Positions 25,050 through 34,506 of a stretch of 64,000 bases of DNA are shown one piece after another (the first letter of the stretch is position 1; each line of letters starts with the position of its first letter). The translations under genes and the position numbers were made by a program. The DNA is from Nonomuraea sp. PA05 (lineage in GTDB: Bacteria > Actinomycetota > Actinomycetes > Streptosporangiales > Streptosporangiaceae), in the NCBI RefSeq assembly GCF_008086045.1, contig NZ_VSEY01000011.1, positions 62,001-126,000 of the forward strand, written 5' to 3'. Below the pieces are notes generated by a model. The model was not told where the DNA came from, ran no database searches, and worked only from the letters and a program-made list of their open reading frames with translations.

Positions 25050-25080
25050 GGTGCGGGGTCGTCCTGAACGGCCCCGCACC
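25050..25080. terminator. Bidirectional hairpin terminator between EF-Tu and beta-galactosidase genes
   Basis: GGTGCGGGG (25050-25058) pairs with CCCCGCACC (25072-25080). It lies between convergent genes and lacks a clear U-run, as is usual in GC-rich actinobacteria. Confidence 0.6.
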
Positions 25081-25167
25081 ACCTCAGCGCGTGTGTCGTG
25101 CCTCGGACGGGCGGCGCGCCCGGGAAGGCCGGGCCCCGTGACGACCCCGGCCTTCCCTGCGACGCGG

Positions 25168-27960
25168 TCAGGGCTGGTCGAAACGCACCCGGAGGGTGGC
25201 GCGCCGCGCCATCAGGTCGTAGGCGGGCAACGGGCCCGGCCCGCAGGTCGCCGTCCCGATGCCCTGATGCGCGAGATCCAGGTGCACGTACACCCGCTCC
25301 CCCGCCACCAGATCAGGCCGATGCCGCGCGTCGGCCAGCTCCAGCGCGCTCCACCGCCGCACGGTCAGCCCGAACACCGGCTCGCCCGACACCCGGACCC
25401 CGCCCAGCTCGGCCCACCGGACGTCGGCGCGGTGCCCGTTCTCCTGCGGGTACACGTACGGCGTCTGCATCGCCTCCACCGCGGCCGACCACCGCCCCAC
25501 CCGGGCGGCCATGCCCGTGTCCGGGTAGACCTCCCCCGGCCCGAGCCCGAACCACGTCACCTGATCGACCGCGGAGCCAGGCAGCGACATCGTGACGCCG
25601 AGGCGCGGGATCGGCTCGCGCCAGTTCCCCTCCGGCTCGATGTCGAGCACGAGCCGCAGCCCGCCGTCGAACGTCCACCGGTACGTCGCCACCATCCCGA
25701 GGTCGGTGGCCGCCGGCGCGACACGGGTCCGCACGGTCAGGCCGTCGCCGGTGGAGATGTCGTCCACGCGGTGGGTGAGGCGGTGCAGGCCGAGGTCGCG
25801 CCACCGGGCTTCGAGGCCGGCGGCGCGGTCGTTGTCGGTGGGGGCCCGCCACAGGTCGAGCAGGGGCCCTTCCACCTGGGCGCCGAACAGGCGGGTGAGC
25901 CGCCCGGTCGCCGCGTCGAACGCGCACCCGCCGGCGGTCAGCTCGCCACCGCGGCCGTTCCGGGCGCCCGCGCGGGTGAACGTGGTGATCGCCGTGCGCT
26001 CCCGCTGCTCCGGCCGCGCCAGCAGCGCCTGCCCCCAGGCCACCTCGTGCCCGGCCGGCGCCCACGGCAGGTCCTCGGCCAGCACCGCCCGTACCGTGAG
26101 CCAGCGCTCGCCCTCGGGCCCGTCCGTCACCTCGGGCAGCTTGCACTCGCCGCCGGCGGCGGCCACGTCGAGCGGATGCTCGGCGACCGTCTCCCCCTCG
26201 ACCTGCACGGTGGCCGTGAACCGCAGGTGCGACAGGTCGGTGAACCCGTGCTGGTTCACCACCCGCACCACCCCGTCGCCGAACTCGAACCGCACCGGCT
26301 CGAACACCCTCTTCAGGTCGATCAGCCCCGGGGACGGCGTCCTGTCGGGGAACACGAGGCCGTCCACGACGAAGTTCCCGTCGTGCACGGGCTCGCCGAA
26401 GTCGCCGCCGTAGGCGTACTCGTGCGCCGGATGCGTCAGCCCGTGGTCGATCCACTCCCAGATGAACCCGCCGGCCAGCCGCGGGTACCGCTCGAACAGC
26501 TCCTGGTACTCGGCGAGCCCGCCCGGCCCGTTGCCCATGGCGTGCGCGTACTCGCACTGCATGAACGGCATCGAGCGGCGCCGCGCGTCCAGCTCGGGGT
26601 CGTCGAGCGGGTCCTCCTCGCGCCGGCCGATGGCCTCGACCTCGGCGTGGGAGGCGTACATGCGGGAGTAGACGTCCGTGTGCGCGCAGGACCGGTCGCC
26701 CTCGTAGTGCAGCAGCCTGGACGGGTCGCGCTCGCGGGCCCAGTCGGCCATGACGGCCAGGTTGCGGCCGACGCCCGCCTCGTTGCCGAGCGACCACATG
26801 ACGATGCTCGGGTGGTTCTTGTCGCGTTCGACCATGCGGCGCATGCGGTCGAGCAGCGCGTCGGCGTAGCGGGGGTCGTCGGTGGGGTTGGCGCGCCAGC
26901 CGACCGGCTCGAAGCCGTGCGTCTCCAGGTCGCACTCGTCGATCACCCACAGGCCCAGCTCGTCGCACAGGTCGAGGAAGCCGGGGTGGGGCGGGTAGTG
27001 GCTGGTCCTGACCGCGTTGACGTTGTGCCGCTTCATCAGCAGCACGTCCTCGCGCATGGTCTCGTACGGCACCGCCCGCCCGTGCTCCGGATGGAACTCG
27101 TGCCGGTTGACGCCCTTGAACAGCAGCGGGCGGCCGTTGGCCATCAGCACGCCGTCCACGATGGAGATCGTGCGGAAGCCGACGCGCACCCGTACCGTCT
27201 CGTCAGGCCCGGTGATCACGGCCTCGTACAGGCGCGGCGTCTCGGCCGTCCACGGCTCCACGTCCACCGTGACCTCGGCGCCGGGCTCCAGCCCGTCGAT
27301 GCCCAGCTCTCGGACGCTGAGCGTGCCGGCGCCCTCGAAGCTGAGCGTGCCGCGCCCGTCCTCGTAGGAGGCGTGGACGAAGACGTCGGCGGTGGAGCGG
27401 GTGAGCGTGACGTCACGGAAGATGCCGGGCAGCCACCACATGTCCTGGTCCTCCAGGTACGTGGCGGCCGACCACTGATGCACGCGCACGGCCAGCACGT
27501 TGCGGCCGGGACGCAGGTACGGGGCGGCGTCGTACTCGACGGGCAGCCGGCTGCCGGTCGAGAAGCCCAGCTCGTGGCCGTTCAGCCAGACCCGGGCGAA
27601 CGACTCCGCCCCCTCGAACCGCAACCGCCCGCCCGTCCAGCCCTCGGGCAGGTCGAAGGCGCGGCGGTAGTCGCCGGTCGGGTTCTCGTCGGGGACGCGG
27701 GGCGGATCGACGGGGATGGGGTAGACGACGTTGGTGTAGGCGGGGGCGCCGTGCCCGTGCAGCACCCAGTGCGACGGGACCGGGAGGTCGTCCCAGGCCG
27801 CGTCGTCGTAGTCGGGGCGGGCGAAGTCCTCGAGGACGTCGGCGCCGGGCGAGAGGCGGAAGCGCCACGTGCCGTTGAGGTCCAGGGACGGCGCGTCGGA
27901 GTGAAGGGCCGCCCTGGGTTCGAGTCGGCCTGAACCAGGGGAGAAAGTTTCGAGATCCAT
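25168..27960 (-). CDS. Glycoside hydrolase family 2 beta-galactosidase
   Basis: 930 residues, ATG 27960. LacZ-type order: sugar-binding domain (NGTWRFRLSPGAD), immunoglobulin-like domain, TIM barrel with acid/base Glu in WSLGNEAGVG and nucleophile Glu in PFMQCEYAHAMGNGPG, then the small-chain domain at the C-terminus with GLGPGEVYPDT. It hydrolyses beta-D-galactosides such as lactose. It has no signal peptide and is cytoplasmic. It lies 128 bases downstream of the M20 gene on the same strand; no sugar transporter adjoins it directly. Confidence 0.92.
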   Translation of the reverse strand: MDLETFSPGSGRLEPRAALHSDAPSLDLNGTWRFRLSPGADVLEDFARPDYDDAAWDDLPVPSHWVLHGHGAPAYTNVVYPIPVDPPRVPDENPTGDYRRAFDLPEGWTGGRLRFEGAESFARVWLNGHELGFSTGSRLPVEYDAAPYLRPGRNVLAVRVHQWSAATYLEDQDMWWLPGIFRDVTLTRSTADVFVHASYEDGRGTLSFEGAGTLSVRELGIDGLEPGAEVTVDVEPWTAETPRLYEAVITGPDETVRVRVGFRTISIVDGVLMANGRPLLFKGVNRHEFHPEHGRAVPYETMREDVLLMKRHNVNAVRTSHYPPHPGFLDLCDELGLWVIDECDLETHGFEPVGWRANPTDDPRYADALLDRMRRMVERDKNHPSIVMWSLGNEAGVGRNLAVMADWARERDPSRLLHYEGDRSCAHTDVYSRMYASHAEVEAIGRREEDPLDDPELDARRRSMPFMQCEYAHAMGNGPGGLAEYQELFERYPRLAGGFIWEWIDHGLTHPAHEYAYGGDFGEPVHDGNFVVDGLVFPDRTPSPGLIDLKRVFEPVRFEFGDGVVRVVNQHGFTDLSHLRFTATVQVEGETVAEHPLDVAAAGGECKLPEVTDGPEGERWLTVRAVLAEDLPWAPAGHEVAWGQALLARPEQRERTAITTFTRAGARNGRGGELTAGGCAFDAATGRLTRLFGAQVEGPLLDLWRAPTDNDRAAGLEARWRDLGLHRLTHRVDDISTGDGLTVRTRVAPAATDLGMVATYRWTFDGGLRLVLDIEPEGNWREPIPRLGVTMSLPGSAVDQVTWFGLGPGEVYPDTGMAARVGRWSAAVEAMQTPYVYPQENGHRADVRWAELGGVRVSGEPVFGLTVRRWSALELADARHRPDLVAGERVYVHLDLAHQGIGTATCGPGPLPAYDLMARRATLRVRFDQP

Positions 27961-28088
27961 CTCCGCCGAGCCTAGAGGTTCGGGCCGGTCCAGTCAGCGA
28001 TGGGTCCGGTGTCCGTTACGACCGGAGTGCCTGACCCTTGCGGCGGGCCCGTGACCGCGGCACGTGGCAGGACGGCTCCGGCACTTCG

Positions 28089-29525
28089 CTACCGGCCGTC
28101 CGCGGCGCTCGGGACGGCGGCCAGGTAGCCCGCGAGCAGGGCCTCCGCGACAGCCTCCACGGCGGCGTCACCGGGCAGGAACGCCGGGCTGTGCAGCCCC
28201 TTCGCGGCGTCCACCCCCACGAACATCATCAGCGACGCCGCCACATCCCCATACCGGGCGAAGTCATCGGCCCCGCACGACCGCAGCTCGTCATCCACCG
28301 CCCACCCGTGCTCCCGCAACCGCTCCCCCGCCCGCGCGGCCAGCGCCGGGTCGTTGACCAGGATCGGCTCCCCGGGAAAGATCTCGACCTCCGCCACGCA
28401 CCCGTACGCCCGAGCCGTGTCCTCGACGACCTGCGTGAACCTCCGGTACAGCCGTTCCCGCCACTCCTGCGACATGGTCCGCAACGTCCCCCGCGCCACC
28501 GCCTCGACCGGCACGGCGTTGGGCGTCGTCCCCGCGCTGACCGTGCCGAACGTGACCACCGTCGGCGCCATCGGGTCGGCCACCCGGCTGACGAGCTGCT
28601 GCGCCGCCACGATCACCTGCGCCATGGCGAGCACGGGGTCGCGGGTGAGATGCGGGTACGCGGCATGCCCCTCGACCCCCTTGACCGTCACCCTGAACTC
28701 GTCGGAGGCGGCGTTCACCGGCCCGGGAGCGCAGGCGACCGTGCCTGCGGGCAGCACCGGCTGGACGTGGGCGCCGATCATGGCCTGGACGTGGTGCCTG
28801 GTGAGCACGCCGGAGGTGACGACGTCCGCCGCGCCGGAGGGGAAGGTCTCCTCGCGGGGCTGCAGGACGACGACCAGCGGCGCGAGCCCGCCCCCGGTGA
28901 CGGCCTCCGCCACCGCCTCGGCCGCTCCCTCGGCCGCCGCCTCCGCCACGGCCTCCGCCGCCTCCGTCACCATCTCGGACGTGTCCCTCGCCCCGCCCTC
29001 CGATACGCCAACAGCGTGCCCGTTCACGCCGCCGTGCCCGTTCGCGCGCCGCCCGGCAGCCTCCGCGGCCCCCTCGGCCGCCGCCTCCTCGACCACCCCC
29101 AGATCGACCTCACCCGAGGACACCGCCGCCACAGCCCGCGCCACCGCGACCACAGCCGCCAGATGCACGTCATGCCCGCACGCGTGCATGGCCCCGTTCC
29201 CGGCAGCCCACACCACCCCGGTCCGCTCAGCGATCGGCAAGGCATCCAGCTCCCCCCGAACTCCCACGGAAGCCCCGCCACCCCCGATCCGCACCACGGC
29301 CCCCGTCCCGGCCACATGCTCCACCACCCCGCCGGCGGGCAGGGCACGAAGAACCCTCCGCATGGTCGGCCCTTCCTCCCCCGACACCCGCGGCGCCGCG
29401 TGCAGCTCCCGCCGCAACGCCACGGCCCCCGCCAGCTCCCGCCGCAGCGCCGCCCGCAGCGCCACCTCGACGCCCACCTTGCGACCGTCGACACTCATCC
29501 CCGACATCAATCCCCCAGACAACAA
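28089..29525 (-). CDS. M20-family amidohydrolase (hippurate hydrolase/deacylase type) with Ala/Glu-rich insert
   Basis: 478 residues; ATG 29525, with alternative starts at inner Met residues 7 and 10. Metal-binding motifs of M20D are present: HACGHDVHLA, QPREETFPSG, EGHAAYPH, and the C-terminal SCGADDFARY with LHSP. The family removes acyl groups from N-acyl amino acids. Between GEVDLGVV and APLVVVLQ, about 70 residues of Ala/Glu-rich sequence with two AAAEGAAEA copies are inserted, which usual members lack. It follows the amidohydrolase gene by 38 bases and may be cotranscribed. It could supply the deacylation step for the racemase-acetyltransferase pair. Confidence 0.85.
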   Translation of the reverse strand: MLSGGLMSGMSVDGRKVGVEVALRAALRRELAGAVALRRELHAAPRVSGEEGPTMRRVLRALPAGGVVEHVAGTGAVVRIGGGGASVGVRGELDALPIAERTGVVWAAGNGAMHACGHDVHLAAVVAVARAVAAVSSGEVDLGVVEEAAAEGAAEAAGRRANGHGGVNGHAVGVSEGGARDTSEMVTEAAEAVAEAAAEGAAEAVAEAVTGGGLAPLVVVLQPREETFPSGAADVVTSGVLTRHHVQAMIGAHVQPVLPAGTVACAPGPVNAASDEFRVTVKGVEGHAAYPHLTRDPVLAMAQVIVAAQQLVSRVADPMAPTVVTFGTVSAGTTPNAVPVEAVARGTLRTMSQEWRERLYRRFTQVVEDTARAYGCVAEVEIFPGEPILVNDPALAARAGERLREHGWAVDDELRSCGADDFARYGDVAASLMMFVGVDAAKGLHSPAFLPGDAAVEAVAEALLAGYLAAVPSAADGR

Positions 29526-29563
29526 TGGTCAAGCCGTACCCGCTGCCCCCATCGGCCGCGCTC

Positions 29564-30700
29564 TCACCCCAGCCCGTAAACGCGCCGCGCGTTGCCGCTC
29601 CCCACCATGGTGAACACGCGCACCGCCTGCCCCACCGTCCATTCCCCGTCCGCCACGAACCCGCCCAGCACCCGCAGCATCGCCCGCCGCCACAGCACCG
29701 CCCCCAGGTAGTGCAGCTCGGCGGGCCCCCACGCGTCGGAGGAGTAGAGCAGTTTCGTGAACGGCGCCACCTCCAGGCTCTCGGCGACGACCGCCGCGCC
29801 GCGCGCCCCGGTGTGGTTGACGGCGAGCCCCACGTCGAGGAACACGTTCGGGTACGCCTGCGCCAGGAACCCCGCGTGCCGCTGGTACGGGTAGCAGTGC
29901 AGCAACAGCAGCGGCACCCCGGTCGGCTCCGCCAGCTCGATCAGCCCGCGCAGCAGCAGCGGGTCGGCCCGCCGCAGGTCCACGTCCGGGTCCCCGAGGC
30001 CGATGTGGAGCTGCAGCGGCAGCCCCCGTTCCAGCCCCGTCCAGATGAGGTGCCGTACGAGGACGGGGTCGGCCAGCCGCCCGCCGCCGGCCAGCCACCG
30101 TCCGGCGGCGTCGGCGACCTCGGCCCGGGACGGCGGCGCGGGGTCGAAGTCGAGGCCGCACCGGTAGGCGGCCACGCTCTTGAGCCCGCGCGCCGTCCGG
30201 GTGCGCTCGTGCAGCGCCTCGGCGAACCTCCCGGCGAACGCGCCGGCGTCGCATCCGGCGGCGGCGACCTGTTCGGCCACGCTCTCCAGGCGCACCACCT
30301 CGTCGGCGGGCGCCCCGCAGGCCTCGGCCATGCCGGACGGCCCGAGCAGCTCGTCGCCCCGGTAGCCGGTCTCGACGAGGAGGTGGCCGAGGCCGGCGGC
30401 GCCCAGCAGCAGCCGGTTGACCTCGGCGGCGCCGAGCCTGGCGCGTCTGGCGAGGTACTCCTCGGGCGCGCAGGAGGGGTCGAGCCCGAGCACGGGCGGG
30501 CAGTGGCGCAGGATGGCGAACCCGAGCTGGGAGTCGAACTGCGTCATCCAGCCGGGCACGGGCCGGTCGGACTCGGTGATCATCTCTTCGAACGCCGTGC
30601 GCGACAGGTCGTGCGTGGCCGCCCCGTGCACGTGGTGGTCCACCAGCGGCAGTTCCTCGACGGCGCGGGCCAGCCCGGCGGGGACGAGGTCGAGCTCCAT
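29564..30700 (-). CDS. Amidohydrolase-2 family metal-dependent hydrolase (FluG-like N-domain type)
   Basis: 378 residues, ATG 30700. A TIM-barrel amidohydrolase: HxH in LVDHHVHG near residue 21, a later His in LQLHIGLGDPDVD, His in LLLLHCYPYQ and the catalytic Asp in LLYSSDAWGPAE. This family includes decarboxylases and amide hydrolases; some are fused to or adjacent to glutamine-synthetase-like enzymes, but no such gene is here. The substrate is unknown. It is followed 38 bases later by the M20 gene, which suggests a joint catabolic step on an amide or N-acyl compound. Confidence 0.8.
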   Translation of the reverse strand: MELDLVPAGLARAVEELPLVDHHVHGAATHDLSRTAFEEMITESDRPVPGWMTQFDSQLGFAILRHCPPVLGLDPSCAPEEYLARRARLGAAEVNRLLLGAAGLGHLLVETGYRGDELLGPSGMAEACGAPADEVVRLESVAEQVAAAGCDAGAFAGRFAEALHERTRTARGLKSVAAYRCGLDFDPAPPSRAEVADAAGRWLAGGGRLADPVLVRHLIWTGLERGLPLQLHIGLGDPDVDLRRADPLLLRGLIELAEPTGVPLLLLHCYPYQRHAGFLAQAYPNVFLDVGLAVNHTGARGAAVVAESLEVAPFTKLLYSSDAWGPAELHYLGAVLWRRAMLRVLGGFVADGEWTVGQAVRVFTMVGSGNARRVYGLG

Positions 30701-30741
30701 GGTCGCTCTCGTACCCCCGCCCCCGTGGGCGACACGCGAAG

Positions 30742-30776
30742 GGGCCCCGCGGGACGATCACCGTCCCGCGGGGCCC
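30742..30776 (-). terminator. Strong hairpin terminator
   Basis: A perfect 15-bp stem, GGGCCCCGCGGGACG (30742-30756) with CGTCCCGCGGGGCCC (30762-30776), around a 5-base loop, starting 12 bases after the stop of the phosphoesterase gene. It is the strongest hairpin seen in the window. Confidence 0.85.
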
Positions 30777-30788
30777 GCACCACGAACG

Positions 30789-33700
30789 TCAGGCGGCGGC
30801 CTTGGCGGTCACCGCGACCTGGGTCTGCTTCGTGACCCCGCTGACCGTGACGGCCACCGTCACCTGCCCCGGCCGCAGCGCCGTCAGCGTCCCCGACTCG
30901 GGGTCGAGGACGGCGACGTGCCACGGCTTGGCGCTCTTGCGGGCGCCGACGTGCAGGTTCGGGGAGCCGGACCAGGTGACCGACACCGGGTGGGCGGCGG
31001 GCACCGTGCGGGCGCCCTGCTTGACCGAGGCCGTCACCGGGGCGGGCGCGCCGACGGCGACCGTGGCGGGGGCGGTGAGCGTGAGCTCGTCCACGTGCGG
31101 CCGCACCTGCGTGCCGATCCAGTCGGGCGCGTCGGCGAACCAGTTGCGCTTGACGTGCTCGGCCTCGGCCCGCGTCACGGGGTCGACGCCCCACAGCGAC
31201 CATCCGGTGAACCCGCCGTCGTCGGGCGCGGTGGCGGGATTCTTGCCGGAGTTGCCGTTGATGAAGTACGGCACCGCGTCCACCCGCGAGGCGTGGAAGG
31301 TGCCGACGTGCGCCCCGATGAACGCGGCGCCCTTGCCGGTGGTGCGCTGGAAGTCGGCCAGCCACCCCTCGACGAGCGCGGCCTCCTTGCGGTCGCCGAG
31401 CTGGCTGCCCTTGCCGGGCGTGGGGTCGCGCGGCGGCACGTGGAACAGCACCGCGACGGACCCGATGGAGCCGTCCTTCGCCGCCGAGTCCAGCAGCGAG
31501 CGGAGCTGCGCCACCTGGTCGTAGCCGCCGCCCCTGAGGGTGAGGCGGGAGGTGTCCAGCGTGATGAAGCGGGTGCCCTTGTGGTCGAAGGTCTGGTACG
31601 TGTCCCCGAAGACGGCCTTGAAGTTGTCGATCTTGCCGCCCATGACCTCGTGGTTGCCGGGGACGTAGTGGTACTCCACCGTTCCGCCGAGCTCCTCGTC
31701 GAGGATCTGCTTCGCCAGCGCGAAGTCCTCCGGCGACGCCTCGTCCACCAGGTCACCGTTGATCACCAGGAAGTCCGGCGCGGCGGCCTTGATCTCGCGC
31801 AGCGTGCGGCGCGCGTTCTTGACGATGTCGCTGTCCGGGTCCCTGGCCACGAACTGGGCGTCCGACATGACCGCGAACCGCCACGGCGCCTTGGACACCT
31901 CGCTCCTGACCACGGGGTCGGCCACCTCGGGCGCCTCGGGGGCGGTGACCGACGGCGGCACCTTGGCCACCAGCCCGTCGATCATGATCTCGTTGGTGTA
32001 CTTGACGTCGGCCTTCGTCTCGGCCACGTAGAAGCGCCGCAGCTTGAGCGGGTAGTTCACGCCGGGCGGCACGGTGAACTCGACGTACTTCCAGCCGGTC
32101 CACGTCATGTACGGGCCGCGCAGGATCTGCGACTGGCCGAGCGCGTCGTAGAACTCCAGGCTGGGCCACTCCCCCTTGCCGGTGGAGTTGATCCAGAGCC
32201 CGAACGCCTGCGGCTGCCCCTCGACCACGATCTGCTGGGGCGGGCTGGCGTAGGCGGCCCGGGTGGCGGTGGAGGTGGTGAAGTCGTACGACAGCTTGAG
32301 CCCGCCGCCGCTCTGCCCGGGGGCGGCCGACAGCGAGCCGGTGGCGCGGGCGGCGGCGAACGTCCAGGAGGCCGCGTCCTCGAAGTCGGCGACCGGCTTC
32401 GACTCGAACCCGACCGTCACCGGCACCGCGGTGGTGATCTTGCCGACCTTGGCGGTGATCAGGCCGGAGCCGGTGGCCTGCTTGGCCTTGACGGTGAAGT
32501 AGCCGTGCTCGGCCGCCGTGACCTCGAACAGGTTCCTGTCGTAGTCGAGCGTGAGGTCGCCCGGCTCGATGGGCGCGGAGTTGCCGTTGCGGTCGTAGCC
32601 GACCACGCCGAACGTGGCGGTGCCGCCCTCGCCGGCCATGCCGAGACGGTCGGCGGTGGCGCCGAGCCGCTGCAACGGCTGGAGCACGGTCAGCTCGATG
32701 GCGCCCTTGGCCTTGCCGCGTGAGGCGGTGACCGTGGTGGTGCCGGGCACCAGGGCGTGGAACCTGCCGTCGCGGATGACGCCGTGCACGGCCGGGCTGG
32801 AACGCCAGGACGGGGTTCCGGCGGCGGGCCCGTACGTCTCGTCGTAGCCGGCGGCGGTCAGCCGCCTGGTCAGGCCGGGGAAGACGCGGTCGGGGCGGCC
32901 ACCGGCGACGGGGCCGACGCCGGGCGCCTTGGCGGGGTCACCGGCGGTCTCCAGCCAGAAGCCCTTGAGCTTGCCGCTGCCCTCGGGCGCGTAGAGCGCC
33001 AGGCCGTTGGGCACGTGCCGCTCGCCGCCGTCGGAGGGGCTGTTCTCCACCTGCACGTCGGCGGAGCCGGGCTCGCGGGCCAGCATGGTGGAGGAGCCGC
33101 CGCCGTCGAGGTTGAGCGCGTTGGCGGCGCCGAGGTCCTGCATCATGGCGGCCAGCTCGTTCAGGGTGACGCCGCGGCTGTCGGCCTGGCGGCCGTCCAC
33201 GGTCAGCAGGTACATCTTCCTGCCGTCGGCCGAGAACCCGACGGCGGTGCGCGGGTGCGCGGCCGTGTCGGTCGAGTTCTGCGGGACGCCGTCCTTGATC
33301 AGGAGCTGGTTGCCGCCCACGGCGGCCTTGACCGAGCTGCCGTCGGAGGGCTTGGGCTGGTAGGCCACGTCCACCTTGTCGCCGGGCTTGAGCGCGGACA
33401 GGGCGGCGGCCCCGGCGTCGCGGCCGAGCAGGATGGTGGTGCCCGCGGGGATGGGGCCGGTGCCCGCGGAGGTCCGCACCTCGGAGACGACGCCGTCCAC
33501 CAGCACGACCTCGGCGACGGAGGTGGCGCCCTCGACGGCGCGGGCCCGGGTGTAGGAGCCCCACAGCGGCGTGAACAGGCCCACGCCGCCGCTCTGGATG
33601 ATCTGGTTGAACTGGGTGAGCTTGATCGGCGCGCCGCCCGGCGGGGTGGCGGTGCCCTCGAAGTACATCTTCAGGACGCGGCCGATGCCGTCGCCGGTGA

Positions 33701-34187
33701 CCGCTACGGCGTTCTCGTGCCCGGCGACCGGCGACTGGATCAGCGTGCCGTCCTGCACGCCGATGCCCTGCGCCGCGCCGGAGTTGTTGATGTCGAAGAA
33801 GTCGCCGTTGACGGCCGCGACGGCGCGCGAGCGCTTGGCGGGCCCGGACAGCGGCTCCGTCCTGGACACCTCGCCGGAGAAGACGTAGTCCGCCTTCGCG
33901 CCGCTCAGGTCGGCGGTGACGGCGTCCGCGCGCAGCCACCCGAGCGCGTCGTAGGTGTCGAACGAGGTCAGCGAGATGCCCGGCGCCACCGGCCGGGTCT
34001 TCTTGGCGGTCTCCAGCCGCTGGGGCGCCGCGGCGGCCGGGGCGAGCAGCGTGGAGGAGGCCGGGTAGGACGACGCCGACTCCAGCGCGTCCTCTGCGGG
34101 AGGGGTGGGATCGGCCTGCGCGGGCGCGCTGATGGCCATGGGGCCTAACACGAGCGCGGCGGCGGCCAGCAATCGGAGGGTCTGCAC
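30789..34187 (-). CDS. Secreted phosphodiester glycosidase (NAGPA domain) fused to metallophosphoesterase
   Basis: 1132 residues from GTG 34187, chosen because it begins a clean signal peptide (MQTLRLLAAAALVLG, cut near AQA-DP); an upstream ATG at 34271 would add 28 charged residues ahead of it. Residues about 70-420 form the phosphodiester glycosidase domain (AVNGDFFDINNSGAAQG, LNLDGGGSSTM). A region of Ig/carbohydrate-binding-like beta modules follows. Residues about 740-1000 are a calcineurin-like phosphoesterase (MSDAQF, NGDLVDE, GNHEVMGG). The C-terminal beta domain may bind cell wall. The gene ends in a very strong terminator. It may strip phosphate-linked sugars from wall teichoic acid or sugar phosphates, then release phosphate; the substrate is inferred. 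Confidence 0.85.
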   Translation of the reverse strand: MQTLRLLAAAALVLGPMAISAPAQADPTPPAEDALESASSYPASSTLLAPAAAAPQRLETAKKTRPVAPGISLTSFDTYDALGWLRADAVTADLSGAKADYVFSGEVSRTEPLSGPAKRSRAVAAVNGDFFDINNSGAAQGIGVQDGTLIQSPVAGHENAVAVTGDGIGRVLKMYFEGTATPPGGAPIKLTQFNQIIQSGGVGLFTPLWGSYTRARAVEGATSVAEVVLVDGVVSEVRTSAGTGPIPAGTTILLGRDAGAAALSALKPGDKVDVAYQPKPSDGSSVKAAVGGNQLLIKDGVPQNSTDTAAHPRTAVGFSADGRKMYLLTVDGRQADSRGVTLNELAAMMQDLGAANALNLDGGGSSTMLAREPGSADVQVENSPSDGGERHVPNGLALYAPEGSGKLKGFWLETAGDPAKAPGVGPVAGGRPDRVFPGLTRRLTAAGYDETYGPAAGTPSWRSSPAVHGVIRDGRFHALVPGTTTVTASRGKAKGAIELTVLQPLQRLGATADRLGMAGEGGTATFGVVGYDRNGNSAPIEPGDLTLDYDRNLFEVTAAEHGYFTVKAKQATGSGLITAKVGKITTAVPVTVGFESKPVADFEDAASWTFAAARATGSLSAAPGQSGGGLKLSYDFTTSTATRAAYASPPQQIVVEGQPQAFGLWINSTGKGEWPSLEFYDALGQSQILRGPYMTWTGWKYVEFTVPPGVNYPLKLRRFYVAETKADVKYTNEIMIDGLVAKVPPSVTAPEAPEVADPVVRSEVSKAPWRFAVMSDAQFVARDPDSDIVKNARRTLREIKAAAPDFLVINGDLVDEASPEDFALAKQILDEELGGTVEYHYVPGNHEVMGGKIDNFKAVFGDTYQTFDHKGTRFITLDTSRLTLRGGGYDQVAQLRSLLDSAAKDGSIGSVAVLFHVPPRDPTPGKGSQLGDRKEAALVEGWLADFQRTTGKGAAFIGAHVGTFHASRVDAVPYFINGNSGKNPATAPDDGGFTGWSLWGVDPVTRAEAEHVKRNWFADAPDWIGTQVRPHVDELTLTAPATVAVGAPAPVTASVKQGARTVPAAHPVSVTWSGSPNLHVGARKSAKPWHVAVLDPESGTLTALRPGQVTVAVTVSGVTKQTQVAVTAKAAA

Positions 34188-34256
34188 GACCGAACTCAAT
34201 CGCTCGTGGATATAACTTTCAAGACTTAAGGATGAACTAAAAGAAAATTTCAGATC

Positions 34257-34506
34257 TTGTATGTCCGCCACCTCGCCTTACACCATGGACAGGTGGATCG
34301 AGAGGCGCTCTACCGCGACCCGTATCCCGTCCACGTCAGGGCCCGCCTGACGTTCGCCGAGAAGCTGGACGCCTGGCTGGTGGCCCGGCACGCCGACGCG
34401 GCTGCCGGCCCGCGAGCTGCCCGGCCTACACCTCGCCCGCCAGGACGTCGTCATGGCGGCCACGCTCATCCACCGCGCCCCCGAGCGGCTCCTGCTCGCC
34501 TGGTAG
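34257..34506 (+). pseudogene. Remnant of a cytochrome P450 gene
   Basis: The plus strand reads DPYPVHVRARL and DAWLVARHADAAA, the usual first conserved part of actinobacterial P450s (DPYP-xxRxR...DAWLVTRYAD). About 15 codons later, in another frame, it reads LPGLHLA and TLIHRAPERLLLAW then TAG at 34504, which matches the usual P450 C-terminus (FPGLRLA...LIRGPExLPVxW). The middle 300 or so residues, including the heme Cys region, are gone and the ends are in different frames. So this is a decayed, deleted gene. The last 81 bases overlap the end of the minus-strand membrane-protein gene, whose C-terminal tail appears to be antisense of this remnant. Confidence 0.65.
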
